A stretch of 64,000 bases of DNA from Microbacterium ginsengisoli (GTDB lineage: Bacteria > Actinomycetota > Actinomycetes > Actinomycetales > Microbacteriaceae), in the NCBI RefSeq assembly GCF_000956535.1, contig NZ_JYIY01000071.1:23964-87963 (forward strand), read 5' to 3'. The number at the start of each line of letters is the position of its first letter. The stretch's first letter is position 1. A model generated the notes under the pieces. It searched no databases, was not told where the DNA came from, and was given only the letters and a program-made list of their open reading frames with translations. Positions 52,476 to 61,359 of the stretch are shown one piece after another. A program made the position numbers and the translations under genes.

Positions 52476-54041
52476 ATGGCCGAGCCGCACGTCCCGACCC
52501 TGCGCGCGCTGCTGGCGCGCACCGAGCTGCGCCTGCGGCTCGAGACGCCCGAAGAGGCGCTGCCGGCGGGCGCGCTTGATGCGGAGCTGCGATGGGTGCA
52601 CAGCTCGGACCTGCTCGACCCCACACCCTTCCTGTCCGAGGGGCTCGCGCTGCTGACGACCGGCACGCAGTTCCTCGCGACGGCCGCGGAGCCCGACGAG
52701 TACGTGGCGTACGTCGAACGACTCTCCTCCCGCGGAGTCGTCGCCGTCGGCTTCGGCACCGAGGTCGTGCGCGCCGGCATCCCGCCCGAGCTCGCGGCGG
52801 CCTGTCGCGAGGCAGGACTCCCGCTCGTCGAAGTGCCCTACCGCACCCCCTTCATCGCGGTCGCCCGCGCGAACGCCGAGGCGATCGCCGCCCAGGCATA
52901 CGCCCGTCGCAGCTGGGCCCTCGCCGCGCAGCGGGCGATCTCCCTCGCGGCACTGCGGCCCGGCGGACTCGGCGCGATCGTGGACGAGCTGGCCAAGCAG
53001 CTCGGCACCTGGGTCGGCCTGTTCGACGCCTCCGGCGCGCTCACCCACGCCCACCCGGTCGACGCTCTCACGTCCGAGGCCGCCGAGGCACTCACCGACG
53101 AGGTGCAGACGCTCCTGCGGCGCGGCGCCAACACGGGATCGGCCCTGCACGCGGCATCCGGCTCCTTCAGCCTGCAGACCCTCGGTCGCACCGGACGCCT
53201 CCGCGGCGCACTCGTGATCGCCGCGACGCACCTCGACCAGGAGGAACGCGGACTCGTGACCGCCGTCGTGGCGCTGGCCGGCCTCGCACTCGAGCAGCGC
53301 CAGCGTCTGGACCGCGGCTACGGCGCGCTGCGGCGCGGCGTGCTGCAGGCTCTTCTCGCGGGAGATCTCACCCTCGCCCGCCGCATCGCGCGCGACGTCT
53401 GGGGCGCGTTGCCGGGCGGCGATCGCACCGTGGCCGTGACGGATGCCGCCTCCTCCCGTCGCGCCGCGATCTTCGACTGGCTCGACGTGCGGGCCGACGA
53501 ACCGGGGGTCGAGGTGTTCTACGGACGCGACGACGACCAGATCGTCGTGCTCGCGGGAACCGGCGGCGAGCGCGTGGCCGCCGACCTCGCGGAGGCCTTC
53601 GACCTCCGGGTGGGTGTCGCCGCCGTACCGGACGACGACCTTGCGACCGCCCTGTCCCGCGCGCGCCTCGCCCTGGAGCGCGGCACGGGACGCGTGCGCC
53701 GGTTCGAGATCGTCGCGGACGTGGGACTGCTCCCGCACGTCGCGACGCCCGATGCGCGGCGCCTCGCCGACGCCACGCTGGCGCCGCTCGTCGCCCACGA
53801 CGCGGCCCACGGCACCGAGCTGGTCACGACGTTGCGGGTGTGGCTCGCGCATGACGGGGGGCACGAGGCATCCGCCCGCCTGCTGGGCGTGCACCGCCAC
53901 ACGGTGCGCGCGCGGGTGGCCCTGGCCGAGCACGTGCTCGGGCGGGATCTGTCGGGGTTCGCCGCGCGCAGCGAGCTGTGGGTCGCCATGGAGCTGACGG
54001 GCGCGCCATCGATCTCGAATACTTCGCTATCCGCTGAATAG
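52476..54041 (+). CDS. PucR-family transcriptional regulator
   Basis: A 521-aa regulator with an N-terminal PucR sensor domain (LRALLARTELRLRL, WVHSSDLLDPTPFL), a middle GAF-like/CdaR region and a C-terminal HTH_30 (TTLRVWLAHDGGHEASARLLGVHRHTVRARVALAEHVLG). PucR proteins often activate catabolism of purines, amino acids or GABA in response to the substrate. It lies between the gabT operon and the second aminotransferase-permease genes and probably controls both. The ATG at 52476 follows CGAGG; the in-frame ATG at 52398 lies within the gabT-PucR promoter region. Confidence 0.87.
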   Translation: MAEPHVPTLRALLARTELRLRLETPEEALPAGALDAELRWVHSSDLLDPTPFLSEGLALLTTGTQFLATAAEPDEYVAYVERLSSRGVVAVGFGTEVVRAGIPPELAAACREAGLPLVEVPYRTPFIAVARANAEAIAAQAYARRSWALAAQRAISLAALRPGGLGAIVDELAKQLGTWVGLFDASGALTHAHPVDALTSEAAEALTDEVQTLLRRGANTGSALHAASGSFSLQTLGRTGRLRGALVIAATHLDQEERGLVTAVVALAGLALEQRQRLDRGYGALRRGVLQALLAGDLTLARRIARDVWGALPGGDRTVAVTDAASSRRAAIFDWLDVRADEPGVEVFYGRDDDQIVVLAGTGGERVAADLAEAFDLRVGVAAVPDDDLATALSRARLALERGTGRVRRFEIVADVGLLPHVATPDARRLADATLAPLVAHDAAHGTELVTTLRVWLAHDGGHEASARLLGVHRHTVRARVALAEHVLGRDLSGFAARSELWVAMELTGAPSISNTSLSAE

Positions 54042-54095
54042 AACTACTCAGACAACCGAAACCGTCGCGAAATACATCCGCAACGACGTTTTTCC

Positions 54096-54124
54096 TTGTC
54101 ATGCGGGGTCGCACCCGTTAGCGT
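54096..54124 (+). promoter_or_regulatory. Promoter of the second aminotransferase gene
   Basis: TTGTCA (54096-54101), 17 bp, TAGCGT (54119-54124), then 7 nt to the ATG at 54132. It is leaderless, with a twin at gabT. Confidence 0.65.
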
Positions 54125-54131
54125 CTCCGGC

Positions 54132-55571
54132 ATGACCGGTCAGCATTCGGCACCCCCTGCCCTGGCGTCCCGCGGGTACTCCCCGTCGGGCCCGTTCGAC
54201 AACGACGACCTGCAACGCAAGAGCCGCGACCACCTGTGGATGCACTTCGCCCGCCACGGCGCCAACCAGGCGGGCGCGCCGGTGCCGATCATGGTGCGCG
54301 GCGAGGGCCACCGCGTGTGGGACAGCCACGGCCGCGAGTACATCGACGGACTCGCCGGACTCTTCGTCGTCGCCGCCGGGCACGGCCGTCGTCGCCTCGC
54401 CGAGATCGGCGCCCAGCAGGCCGAATCGCTCGCCTTCTTCCCGCTGTGGTCCTACGCCCACCCGGCCGCGATCGAGCTCGCGGCCCGACTCGCCGACTAC
54501 GCCCCGGGCGACCTCAATCGCGTGTTCTTCTCCTCCGGCGGCGGCGAGGCCGTCGAGACGGCGTTCAAGCTCGCGAAGCAGTACTGGAAGCTGCAGGGCA
54601 AGCCCGGCAAGCACAAGGTCATCTCCCGCGCCATCGCCTACCACGGCACCCCGCAGGGCGCCCTCGCCATCACCGGCATTCCCGCCATGAAGGCGCCGTT
54701 CGAACCTCTCACCCCCGGCGGATTCCGCGTGCCCAACACCAACTGGTACCGCGCCGGCGAGATGGGCTTCACCGGACCCGACGAGGCCGCGTTCGGCATC
54801 TGGGCCGCCGAGCGCATCCGCGAGGCCATTCTCTTCGAGGGGCCGGAGACGGTCGCGGCCGTCTTCCTCGAGCCGGTGCAGAACGCGGGCGGATGCTTCA
54901 CTCCCCCGCCCGGCTACTTCCAGCGGGTGCGCGAGATCTGCGACGAACTCGACGTGCTCCTGGTCTCGGACGAAGTGATCTGCGCGTTCGGGCGCATCGG
55001 CACGATGTTCGCCTGCGAGCACTACGGCTACGAGCCCGACATGATCACGTGCGCCAAGGCGCTGACCAGCGGCTACGCGCCGCTCGGAGCCACGATCGTC
55101 AGCGACCGCGTCTTCGAGCCCTTCGCCCACGGCGATACGACGTTCCTGCACGGCTACACCTTCGGCGGACACCCGGTCTCGTGCGCGGTCGCGCTCGAGA
55201 ACCTCGACATCTTCGAGGAGGAGGGGCTGCTGCAGAACGTGCAGACCCACGCGCCGCTGTTCCGCGCCGAGCTCGAGACGCTGCACGACCTTCCGATCGT
55301 GGGCGACGTGCGCGGCGACGGCTACTTCTACGGCATCGAGCTCGTGAAGGACAAGACCACCAAAGAGACCTTCGACGAGGCCGAGTCCGAGCGCCTGCTG
55401 CGCGGATTCCTCTCGTCGGCGCTGTTCGACGCGGGCCTGTACTGCCGCGCCGACGACCGGGGCGACCCGGTCATCCAGCTCGCCCCGCCGCTGACCATCG
55501 GCCCGAGCGAGTTCCGCGAGATCACCGGCATCCTCCGTGACGTGCTCACGGAGGCCGGCAACCTCATCTGA
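54132..55571 (+). CDS. Class III aminotransferase (omega-amino acid/polyamine type)
   Basis: A 479-aa PLP aminotransferase related to omega-amino acid:pyruvate and putrescine:pyruvate enzymes. It has FFSSGGGEAVETAFKLAKQYW, the aspartate in LVSDEVICAFGRIG and the PLP lysine in CAKALTSGYAPLGA. The HTFLHGYTFGGHP-like loop (TTFLHGYTFGGHP) is also present. It would deaminate a diamine or beta/omega amino acid with pyruvate. Its promoter nearly equals that of gabT. The permease gene follows after 155 bp. Confidence 0.88.
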   Translation: MTGQHSAPPALASRGYSPSGPFDNDDLQRKSRDHLWMHFARHGANQAGAPVPIMVRGEGHRVWDSHGREYIDGLAGLFVVAAGHGRRRLAEIGAQQAESLAFFPLWSYAHPAAIELAARLADYAPGDLNRVFFSSGGGEAVETAFKLAKQYWKLQGKPGKHKVISRAIAYHGTPQGALAITGIPAMKAPFEPLTPGGFRVPNTNWYRAGEMGFTGPDEAAFGIWAAERIREAILFEGPETVAAVFLEPVQNAGGCFTPPPGYFQRVREICDELDVLLVSDEVICAFGRIGTMFACEHYGYEPDMITCAKALTSGYAPLGATIVSDRVFEPFAHGDTTFLHGYTFGGHPVSCAVALENLDIFEEEGLLQNVQTHAPLFRAELETLHDLPIVGDVRGDGYFYGIELVKDKTTKETFDEAESERLLRGFLSSALFDAGLYCRADDRGDPVIQLAPPLTIGPSEFREITGILRDVLTEAGNLI

Positions 55572-55726
55572 TCCACCGGGGCCACAAGACCCCACCGCAC
55601 CGACAGATCCACCGAGGCCGCCGGCCTCAACAGAGAAACGACACACCGACCCGGTCGGCGGCCGCTGGGGGCCTGCGTCCGACCGAGTCTCCGCATCCAT
55701 CCATCACACCTCGCGCGGAGGCGAAC

Positions 55727-57457
55727 ATGACCGTCACAGCCCCCACATCCGGATCAGAAGACAAAGGCCTGCGAAAGGGGGCTGTCGGTCTCGTCGGAAG
55801 CGTCGTCATCGGCATGTCCTCCACGGCGCCGGCGTACAGCCTGGCGGCGAGCCTCGGCTTCGTGGTCGCCAGCGGCGGCGCCGTGCTCGCCGGCGTCAAG
55901 GCGCCCGCGATCATGCTGCTCGCGTTCATCCCCATGTGGATGATCGCCGTCGCGTACGGCGAGCTGAACAAGGCCGAGCCCGACTGCGGCACCACCTTCA
56001 CGTGGGCGGCGCGCGCCTTCGGCTCCGTCGCCGGGTGGCTCGGCGGCTGGGGCATCATCGCGGCCGACGTGATCGTGATGGCCAACCTCGCCCAGGTGGC
56101 GGGCTCGTACGGATTCACGTTCGTCGGCACCATCACCCAGGACGGCGACATCACGGCGCTCTCGAGCGACACGCTCTGGTCGACCGTCGCGGGCGTCGCC
56201 TGGATCGTCATCATGACCGGCATCTGCTACCTCGGCGTCGAGGTCTCGGCGCGTCTGCAGTACGCCCTGCTCGGCATCGAGCTCGTGGTGTTGGTGCTCT
56301 TCTCCGTCGTCGCCCTCACCCGCGTCTACAGCGGCAACGGCGTCGACGGCTCCCTCACCCCCTCGCTCAGCTGGCTGTGGCCCGGCGGTCTCGACTTCGG
56401 CACCGTCGTCGCGCCGGCCATGCTCACGGCGATCTTCATCTACTGGGGCTGGGACACCGCGGTCTCCCTCAACGAGGAGACCGCCAACCCGAAGAAGACC
56501 CCCGGTCGCTCGGCGATCATCTCGACCCTCCTCCTGCTCGTCACCTACGCCCTCGTCTCGGTCGCGGCGATCGCGTTCGCGGGCGTCGGCACCGACGGGA
56601 TCGGCCTCGGCGTGGAGTCGAACGCGGCGGACGTCTTCTCGGCCATCGCGCCGACCCTGTTCGGCAACAGCTTCTGGGGCCAGGCGGCGGTCGCGCTCCT
56701 CGCGTTCTCGATCCTCACCTCGGCCTCCGCCTCCACGCAGACGACGATCCTGCCGACAGCCCGCACCGCGCTGTCGATGGCGGCGTTCAAGGCGATCCCG
56801 ACGCGCTTCGCACGCATCCACCCGAAGTTCCTCACGCCGACCTGGGCGACCATCGGGATGGGCGTGGCATCCATCGCCTTCTACGTGCTGTTCACCGTGA
56901 TCTCGCCGAACCTGCTCACCGCCCTCATCGGCTCGGTCGGCCTCATGATCGCCTTCTACTACGGACTCACCGGCTTCGCATGCGTCTGGTTCTACCGCCG
57001 CACCCTGTTCTCGAGCGTGCGGAACTTCGTCATGCGCGGGCTCGTTCCCCTCGCGGGCGGCGGGATCCTCGCGGTCGCGTTCGTCTACGGACTCATCCAG
57101 TTCGCCCAGCCCGACTGGCTCCAGGACGCCGACGGCAACAACGTCGAGTTCTTCGGGATCGGCATGGTGGCCGTCGTCGGTGTGGGCGCGATCCTGGTGG
57201 GCGTCGTGCTCATGATCGTCTGGTGGATCGTGTCGCCCGACTACTTCGTCGGACGCACCCTCGGCCGCGCGCAGGCCGTGCTGGTGCTCGAAGGCGTCGA
57301 CGAGGGACACACGTTCGGCCTGCCGGACTCGGGCCGCGAGCCCACCGTCATCTCGCCCGACCTGTCGAACCTGCCGACCGGTCGCATCGCGATCGACGAG
57401 ACCACCGGCATCGAGTACCGACGGTCCAAGTCACGCAAGGGCGACCCGACCGTCTGA
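55727..57457 (+). CDS. APC-family amino acid/amine permease
   Basis: A 576-aa cation-coupled transporter of the amino acid-polyamine-organocation superfamily, with about twelve helices. The first helix region is GSVVIGMSSTAPAYSLAASLG, and IYWGWDTAVSLNEET marks the core helix 6 region. The C-terminal 100 residues form a polar cytoplasmic tail. Given the neighbours, the cargo is likely putrescine, GABA or a related amine. GGAGG precedes the ATG. It converges with the DeoR gene, only 5 bp away. Confidence 0.9.
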   Translation: MTVTAPTSGSEDKGLRKGAVGLVGSVVIGMSSTAPAYSLAASLGFVVASGGAVLAGVKAPAIMLLAFIPMWMIAVAYGELNKAEPDCGTTFTWAARAFGSVAGWLGGWGIIAADVIVMANLAQVAGSYGFTFVGTITQDGDITALSSDTLWSTVAGVAWIVIMTGICYLGVEVSARLQYALLGIELVVLVLFSVVALTRVYSGNGVDGSLTPSLSWLWPGGLDFGTVVAPAMLTAIFIYWGWDTAVSLNEETANPKKTPGRSAIISTLLLLVTYALVSVAAIAFAGVGTDGIGLGVESNAADVFSAIAPTLFGNSFWGQAAVALLAFSILTSASASTQTTILPTARTALSMAAFKAIPTRFARIHPKFLTPTWATIGMGVASIAFYVLFTVISPNLLTALIGSVGLMIAFYYGLTGFACVWFYRRTLFSSVRNFVMRGLVPLAGGGILAVAFVYGLIQFAQPDWLQDADGNNVEFFGIGMVAVVGVGAILVGVVLMIVWWIVSPDYFVGRTLGRAQAVLVLEGVDEGHTFGLPDSGREPTVISPDLSNLPTGRIAIDETTGIEYRRSKSRKGDPTV

Positions 57458-57462
57458 GGCGC

Positions 57463-58212
57463 TCACCCGAGGGCGACGACCTCGATGCCCGATGCGGCGA
57501 GGGCGTCGACCTCGGGATGCTGCGCGCCCGCGTCGGTGACGACGAGGGCGAGGTTCTCGGGCGCCGTCACATTGAGCTGGTTGACGACCCCGAGACTCGC
57601 GGCGCTCGCGCCGACGACGACCCGTCGCGCGATGTCGATGCCGGCGCGCAGGATCTCGGCGACGTCCGCATCGGCGGCCGTGACACCCCGGACGGCGTCG
57701 AGTCCCTCGGCGTCGATCACCGCCGTGTCGTAGTTGTAGCGGCGAACGACACGCTCGGCGTCGGCTCCGACCGCGATGCCGGCCCCGCCGCGCAGCAGAC
57801 CCCCCGCGATGACCACGGTGGTGTCCGGGTCGGCGGCGAGCACCAGCGCGACGTCGGGCGACGGGGTGACGATCGTGAGCCCGAGGCCCCGCCCGATGAG
57901 GGTGCGCGCCACGCCGTGGCCGATGGCGCCCCCCGCGATCATGACGGTGGATCCGGGTTCGAGCACGGCGACCACAGCCTCGGCGAGCGGGGCGGCACGA
58001 TCGAGGTGCACTCCGGGAACGTCGGCGGTGCGACCCTCGGGCCGTGGGGCGGACGCGCGGCGCGGAATGGCCCCTGCGCTGCGCAGCGCCTCGATGTCGC
58101 GCCGCAGCGTCATCGCACTCACACCCAGCTCCGCCGCCAGACCGGCGAGTTCGACGTCGCCGGTCGATGCGACGCGCGACACGATCGCCGAACGGCGCTC
58201 CGCGACATCCAT
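57463..58212 (-). CDS. DeoR-family transcriptional regulator
   Basis: A 249-aa regulator with an N-terminal DeoR winged helix (AERRSAIVSRVASTGDVELAGLAAELGVSAMTLRRDIEAL) and a C-terminal sugar-phosphate-binding-like domain (DYDTAVIDAEG-like stretch NYDTAVIDAEGL, VVVGASAASLG). It would respond to a phosphorylated metabolite. GGAGG lies before the ATG at 58212, so the longer reading from 58269 is not needed. The target is unknown; adjacent candidates are weak because both neighbours converge or end near it. Confidence 0.84.
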   Translation of the reverse strand: MDVAERRSAIVSRVASTGDVELAGLAAELGVSAMTLRRDIEALRSAGAIPRRASAPRPEGRTADVPGVHLDRAAPLAEAVVAVLEPGSTVMIAGGAIGHGVARTLIGRGLGLTIVTPSPDVALVLAADPDTTVVIAGGLLRGGAGIAVGADAERVVRRYNYDTAVIDAEGLDAVRGVTAADADVAEILRAGIDIARRVVVGASAASLGVVNQLNVTAPENLALVVTDAGAQHPEVDALAASGIEVVALG

Positions 58213-58329
58213 CGTCGTCCTCCATCCCGCCGCGGATCGGGTTCCGGGCGAGTGTGAGAAGACTGTCACACCCGGCGCCCGTGCGCCTATCGGCCGGCCG
58301 TGCGAATGCTCAACGTCGACGCGGCGATG

Positions 58330-59796
58330 TCAGTCGCGCGGCGCGTGGGTCTCGAGGAACTCGTAGACCTCCGTCGTGTCGACCCCGGGGAAGGCTCCGG
58401 TCGGGAGGGTGGCGAGCAGGGTGCGCGGGGTGCGCACGTTCGGCCACGCGTTCTCGCGCCATTGGGCTTCGAGCTCGACCGGTGCGCGGCGGCAGCACAC
58501 CTCGACCGAGTGCTTCGAGACGCCCCGATTGGGGGTGTCCCGTCCGAGGAACCACTTCGTGTCGTCGAAGCGCACCCCGACGCTCACCGAGTGCTGCCCC
58601 TCGCTGGAGTTCTCGACACGGGCCGTGCACCAGTAGGTGCCGTTGCCGGTGTCGGTGTACTGGTAGTACGGGTTGAAGCGGTCGTCGACGTCGAAGACGA
58701 CCCGGCTCGTCCAGCGACGGCAGCACATCTGGCCCTCGGTGGCCCCCAGCCGGTCGGTCGGGAAGTTCACGTCGTCGTTCTCGTAGGACTTCGTGATCGT
58801 GCCCGACTCGTGCACCTTGAGGAAGTGCACCGGGATGCCGAGGTGCACCGTGGCGAGGTTGGTGAACCGGTGCGCGGCGGTCTCGTACGAGACCGAGTAG
58901 GCGTCGCGGAGGTCCTCGATCGAGATGGCCTTGCGCGTCTTCGCCTCGCCGAGGAACGGCACGGCGTGGGCCTCGGGAATGAGCAGTGCGCCGGTGAGGT
59001 AGTTCGTCTCGACCCGCTGACGCAGGAAGTCCGCGTAGCTGGCGGGTTCGGTGTGCCCGAGGATGCGGCTCGAGAGCGCCTGCAGCACCGCGGTGCGCGA
59101 GTCGCCCTTCTGCGTGAGCTTGCTGGAGAGGTAGAGCCGCCCGTTCTTGAGGTCGGCGACGCTGCGGGTGGTCTGCGGCAGGTCGGGCACGTAGTGGAGC
59201 GTGAACCCGAGGTGGGCGGCGATGTCGCTCGTGGTGCGCTGGGTGAGGGGGCCGCCCGGGTGGTGCACGGCATCGAGGATGTCGCGGGCCTGCCGTTCGA
59301 GCTCGGGGAAGTAGTTGTTCTGCCCGCGCATGAGATGGCGCAGCTCCACGTTCGCGCGCCGGGCCTCCTCGGGGGTGGCGGCGCGCTCGTCGCGGAGCCG
59401 CTCGATCTCGTGCTGGAGGGCGAGCATGGCCTTCAGCGCCTCGTCGGGCACGGTCTTGCCGATGCGGAAGGGCGAGATACCGAGCGCCTGGAAGGTCTGC
59501 CCCTTCATGGCGCGCTCGAGGGAGACCTCGAGGGTGGCGCGCTCGTCGAGCGTCTCGGCCTCGAGCAGCGCGTCGATGGAGGTGCCGAGCGCCTTCGCGA
59601 TCGCGCGCAGCAGGGTGAGCTTGGGCTCGCGTTTGCCGGTCTCGATCATGGACAGCTGGCTGGGGGCGCGTTCGACCGCCTCGGCGAGCGCCTCGAGGGT
59701 GAGCCCCTGCTTCGTGCGCAGCTGACGGATGCGTCGGCCGATCGTCAGCGCGTCGGCCTCGACGTCAGTTTCGGTGGGAGTTTCCGCGAGCGTCAT
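58330..59796 (-). CDS. ramB: RamB/ScfR-type short-chain fatty acyl regulator
   Basis: A 488-aa regulator with an N-terminal XRE helix-turn-helix (GRRIRQLRTKQGLTLEALAEAVERAPSQLSMIE), a helical middle, a DUF955-like metal-protease-fold part (ETNYLTGALLIPEAHAVPFL) and a cysteine-containing C-terminus (QMCCRRW, VCCRR). In Corynebacterium RamB and in Mycobacterium its homologue control aceA/icl and acetate genes. Here it is divergent from aceA with a RamB-like site in the gap. The ATG at 59796 matches homologues, and the frame upstream shadows aceA. Confidence 0.9.
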   Translation of the reverse strand: MTLAETPTETDVEADALTIGRRIRQLRTKQGLTLEALAEAVERAPSQLSMIETGKREPKLTLLRAIAKALGTSIDALLEAETLDERATLEVSLERAMKGQTFQALGISPFRIGKTVPDEALKAMLALQHEIERLRDERAATPEEARRANVELRHLMRGQNNYFPELERQARDILDAVHHPGGPLTQRTTSDIAAHLGFTLHYVPDLPQTTRSVADLKNGRLYLSSKLTQKGDSRTAVLQALSSRILGHTEPASYADFLRQRVETNYLTGALLIPEAHAVPFLGEAKTRKAISIEDLRDAYSVSYETAAHRFTNLATVHLGIPVHFLKVHESGTITKSYENDDVNFPTDRLGATEGQMCCRRWTSRVVFDVDDRFNPYYQYTDTGNGTYWCTARVENSSEGQHSVSVGVRFDDTKWFLGRDTPNRGVSKHSVEVCCRRAPVELEAQWRENAWPNVRTPRTLLATLPTGAFPGVDTTEVYEFLETHAPRD

Positions 59797-59816
59797 GCCA
59801 CGCAGTCTGTCACGAA

Positions 59817-59842
59817 GAGTGAATTTTTTGCAATCTTCACTC
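59817..59842. promoter_or_regulatory. Probable RamB operator between ramB and aceA
   Basis: AATTTTTTGCAA lies inside the inverted repeat GAGTGAA...TTCACTC (arms 59817-59823 and 59836-59842). It resembles the known RamB site (AAAGTTTGCAAA-like) of Corynebacterium. Position in the divergent gap supports control of aceA and of ramB itself. Confidence 0.55.
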
Positions 59843-59940
59843 CGAAAATCGCAGGGTTCGCTCTTGAACTTCACGGATAGTGGTCTCACGACGACCTGCC
59901 GGTCCACCGACGGACCCGGCATCCGATGAAGGAGACCGCC

Positions 59941-61257
59941 ATGACGATTCAGGCCACGCCCGGACAGCCGCCGCTTCGCGCCGGCGACCAGACGCAGACC
60001 GCAGCCGAGCTGCAGGAGATCTGGGACACCGACCCCCGCTGGGACGGCATCGAGCGCACGTACACCGCCGAGGACGTCGTCCGTCTGCGCGGCTCGCTGC
60101 GCGAGGAGAGCACCCTCGCCCGCCGCGGTGCCGAGAACCTGTGGAACCTGCTCCACACCGAGGACTACATCCGCGCCCTCGGCGCGTACACCGGCGGCCA
60201 GGCCGTGCAGCAGGTGCGCGCGGGCCTGAAGGCCATCTACCTCTCCGGGTGGCAGGTCGCCGCCGACGGCAACCTCGCCGGCCAGACCTACCCCGACCAG
60301 AGCCTCTACCCCGCCAACTCGGTTCCGTCGGTCGTGCGCCGCATCAACAACGCGCTGCTGCGTCAGGACCAGATCGAGCACGCCGAGGGCACGATCACCC
60401 AGGACTGGCTCGCCCCCATCGTCGCCGACGCCGAGGCCGGCTTCGGCGGCCCGCTGAACGCGTACGAGCTCGCCCAGTCACTCATCCAGGCCGGCGCCGC
60501 CGGCATCCACTGGGAGGACCAGCTGGCCAGCGAGAAGAAGTGCGGCCACCTCGGCGGCAAGGTGCTCGTGCCGATCCAGCAGCACATCCGCACCCTCAAC
60601 GCGGCCCGCCTCGCGGCCGACGTCGCGGGCGTGCCGACCGTGATCATCGCGCGCACCGACTCGCTCGCCGCCGACCTGCTCACGAGCGACGTCGACCCCC
60701 GCGACCAGGAGTTCACGACCGGCGAGCGCACCACCGAGGGCTTCTACCGCGTCCGCGCCGGCATCGAGCCGGTCATCGCCCGCGGCCTCGCCTTCGCCCC
60801 GTACGCCGACCTGATCTGGGTCGAGACCGGCGAGCCCGACATCGAGCTGGCACGCGAGTTCGCGGCCGCGATCCACGCAGAGTTCCCGGGCAAGATGCTC
60901 GCGTACAACTGCTCGCCGAGCTTCAACTGGAAGCGTCACCTGAACGACGAGCAGATCGCGACCTTCCAGCAGGAGCTCGCCGACCTCGGCTACAAGTTCC
61001 AGTTCATCACCCTCGCCGGCTTCCACGCCCTCAACTACTCGATGTTCGACCTCGCCCGCGGCTACGCCGAGCGCGCGATGAGCGCCTACGTCGAGCTGCA
61101 GGAGCGCGAGTTCGCCGCCGAGGACGACGGCTACACCGCCACCAAGCACCAGCGCGAGGCCGGCACCGGCTACTTCGACTTCGTGTCGACCGCGCTGAAC
61201 CCCGACAGCGCCACCCTCGCGCTGGTCGGGTCGACCGAGTCCGAGCAGTTCCACTGA
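59941..61257 (+). CDS. aceA: Isocitrate lyase
   Basis: The first enzyme of the glyoxylate shunt, 438 aa, which cleaves isocitrate to glyoxylate and succinate. The catalytic loop [11 protein letters not shown] is near residue 199, with the metal-binding region ADAEAGFGG near 163 and the [10 protein letters not shown] segment. AAGGAGA precedes the ATG at 59941; the ATG at 59926 lies before that site and adds only five residues. It lets cells grow on acetate or fatty acids. aceB follows after a hairpin, so both are probably on one transcript with partial termination. Confidence 0.96.
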   Translation: MTIQATPGQPPLRAGDQTQTAAELQEIWDTDPRWDGIERTYTAEDVVRLRGSLREESTLARRGAENLWNLLHTEDYIRALGAYTGGQAVQQVRAGLKAIYLSGWQVAADGNLAGQTYPDQSLYPANSVPSVVRRINNALLRQDQIEHAEGTITQDWLAPIVADAEAGFGGPLNAYELAQSLIQAGAAGIHWEDQLASEKKCGHLGGKVLVPIQQHIRTLNAARLAADVAGVPTVIIARTDSLAADLLTSDVDPRDQEFTTGERTTEGFYRVRAGIEPVIARGLAFAPYADLIWVETGEPDIELAREFAAAIHAEFPGKMLAYNCSPSFNWKRHLNDEQIATFQQELADLGYKFQFITLAGFHALNYSMFDLARGYAERAMSAYVELQEREFAAEDDGYTATKHQREAGTGYFDFVSTALNPDSATLALVGSTESEQFH

Positions 61258-61274
61258 TCCGCGACAGCGTCATC

Positions 61275-61317
61275 GGATGCCTCGGGGCCGGGGCACACCT
61301 CGCGCCCCGGGGCATCC
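61275..61317. terminator. Hairpin between aceA and aceB
   Basis: Arms 61275-61288 (GGATGCCTCGGGGC) and 61304-61317 pair over 14 bp with one mismatch, 18 bp after the aceA stop. There is no T-run, so it may be a partial terminator or an mRNA stabiliser. Confidence 0.5.
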
Positions 61318-61359
61318 CCCACACCCCCTGACAGAACATCTCCTAGGAAGAACGGGCCA

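Noticed and set aside
55614..55628. Palindrome GAGGCC-GCC-GGCCTC between the aminotransferase and the APC permease as a terminator
   Set aside because: The stem is only 6 bp with a 3-nt loop and no T-run. It is more likely a chance GC-rich palindrome, so the two genes may be co-transcribed.
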